A stretch of DNA of 6,447 bases, from NCBI GenBank assembly GCA_018691995.1, contig JABHJM010000091.1, forward strand, positions 1-6,447, read 5' to 3'. The translations under genes were made by a program, and so were the position numbers. The notes under the pieces are model-generated. The model was not told the origin of the DNA and did not search any database. It saw only the letters and a list, made by a program, of their open reading frames with translations. Position 1 is the first letter of the stretch, and each line of letters opens with the position of its first letter. This stretch comes from Candidatus Iainarchaeum sp. (GTDB taxonomy: Archaea > Iainarchaeota > Iainarchaeia > Iainarchaeales > JAAZKV01). Positions 6,145-6,447 of the stretch are shown piece by piece.

Positions 6145-6165
6145 ACATAAAATTTTAAAAAATAA
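6145..6165 (-). terminator. Possible U-tract terminator after the membrane-anchored protein
   Basis: Directly after the TAA stop at 6166-6168 the - strand reads TTATTTTTTAAAATTTTATG, with runs of six and four T and no clear hairpin. Archaeal RNA polymerase can terminate on such tracts. This would separate the gene from the four-cysteine gene, whose TATA box begins about 13 bases further on. Confidence 0.35.
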
Positions 6166-6447
6166 TTAATGTTCGTGTTTCTCATAAACGGGTTTTCCGT
6201 TTTCGTAATAAAGAATTTTTCTTCCATACACATCCTTAAACAGCGCATCTTTGTTAATATCACTATCCGATTTCCCAAAATCACCCATTGCTGGAGGGCC
6301 TTGTTTGAAAAATTCAAGCGGTATTTCAATTTTTTGATCAATTGATTTGCTAAATTCTTCCATAGTATTAGGCAGATTTTTTGCAAAGTTAATTATTCCA
6401 ACAACAATTATAATAAAAATTATGATTGGGACTATCATGCCAAAAAG
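6166..6447 (-). CDS. Single-pass membrane-anchored protein of unknown function (possibly 5' partial)
   Basis: The frame runs from the right edge to TAA at 6166-6168. The first ATG in the window is at 6438 and would give 90 residues, but the three upstream codons (Leu-Phe-Gly) are open and no SD is visible in the 9 bases available, so the real start may lie outside. From that Met, residues 2-18 form one very hydrophobic helix (IVPIIIFIIIVVG). The rest is hydrophilic: a possible amphipathic helix (21-45), a Gly/Pro turn (QGPPAMGDFG, 46-55), then a short segment with YGRKILYYENGKPVYE (71-86), which looks like a small beta-hairpin, and a His/Glu tail. It is probably a tail domain tethered to the membrane. 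I recognise no family. It lies on the same strand as the four-cysteine gene, about 80 bases upstream. Confidence 0.6.
   Translation of the reverse strand, partial: LFGMIVPIIIFIIIVVGIINFAKNLPNTMEEFSKSIDQKIEIPLEFFKQGPPAMGDFGKSDSDINKDALFKDVYGRKILYYENGKPVYEKHEH

Noticed and set aside
6090..6386. 98-residue - strand frame overlapping the membrane-anchored gene
   Set aside because: It runs over the promoter and SD of the four-Cys gene and is a shifted reading of the hydrophobic-helix gene, with no start signals.
1..6447. CRISPR array, tRNA, rRNA, insertion sequence or attachment site
   Set aside because: No regularly spaced repeats, no transposase-like protein, no cloverleaf-like GC-rich stretch and no long direct repeats were seen.

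Overview
The window looks like AT-rich archaeal DNA. I see TATA-box/BRE-type promoters, a mix of short leaders without Shine-Dalgarno (SD) sites and clear SD-led genes, a DUF5654-like gene (a family I know mainly from archaea), and archaeal-style compatible-solute enzymes. A small-genome, DPANN-like lineage (Woesearchaeota/Pacearchaeota type) fits the style, but that placement is inference and has not been tested against any database.

Region 1 (1-2556, + strand) is a sugar-glycerate module. The first gene enters from the left edge. Its visible part is the C-terminal half of a GT-B (GT4-like) glycosyltransferase, fused in frame to a HAD-IIB phosphatase of the mannosyl-3-phosphoglycerate phosphatase type. 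It is followed by a GT81-type glucosyl-3-phosphoglycerate synthase (gpgS) with its own TATA box. Together they could make glucosylglycerate, or the extended solute mannosylglucosylglycerate: GpgS makes the phosphorylated intermediate, the GT4 half may add a second sugar, and the phosphatase half removes the phosphate.

Region 2 (2557-5623, + strand) is a two-gene membrane operon. It holds a PrsW-family intramembrane metalloprotease with a signal peptide and an extracytoplasmic N-terminal domain, then, 7 bases later, a 576-residue protein with about five membrane segments, a beta-rich ectodomain and C-terminal TPR-like repeats. The pairing suggests a cell-envelope role, possibly as protease and partner or substrate, but nothing in the sequence proves it.

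Region 3 (5624-6447) holds three small genes. A DUF5654-like membrane protein gene has an intact promoter, SD site and terminator but carries an in-frame TAG where the family has a conserved Trp. Convergent to it, with directly abutting stop codons, is a 57-residue four-cysteine protein with a perfect SD and a promoter containing two overlapping inverted repeats. Upstream of that, on the same strand, is a single-pass membrane protein that may run off the right edge.

Three of the four intact + strand genes end in TAG, so TAG is an ordinary stop here. There are no tRNA, rRNA, CRISPR or insertion-sequence signals. Gene-free gaps are all under 100 bases.
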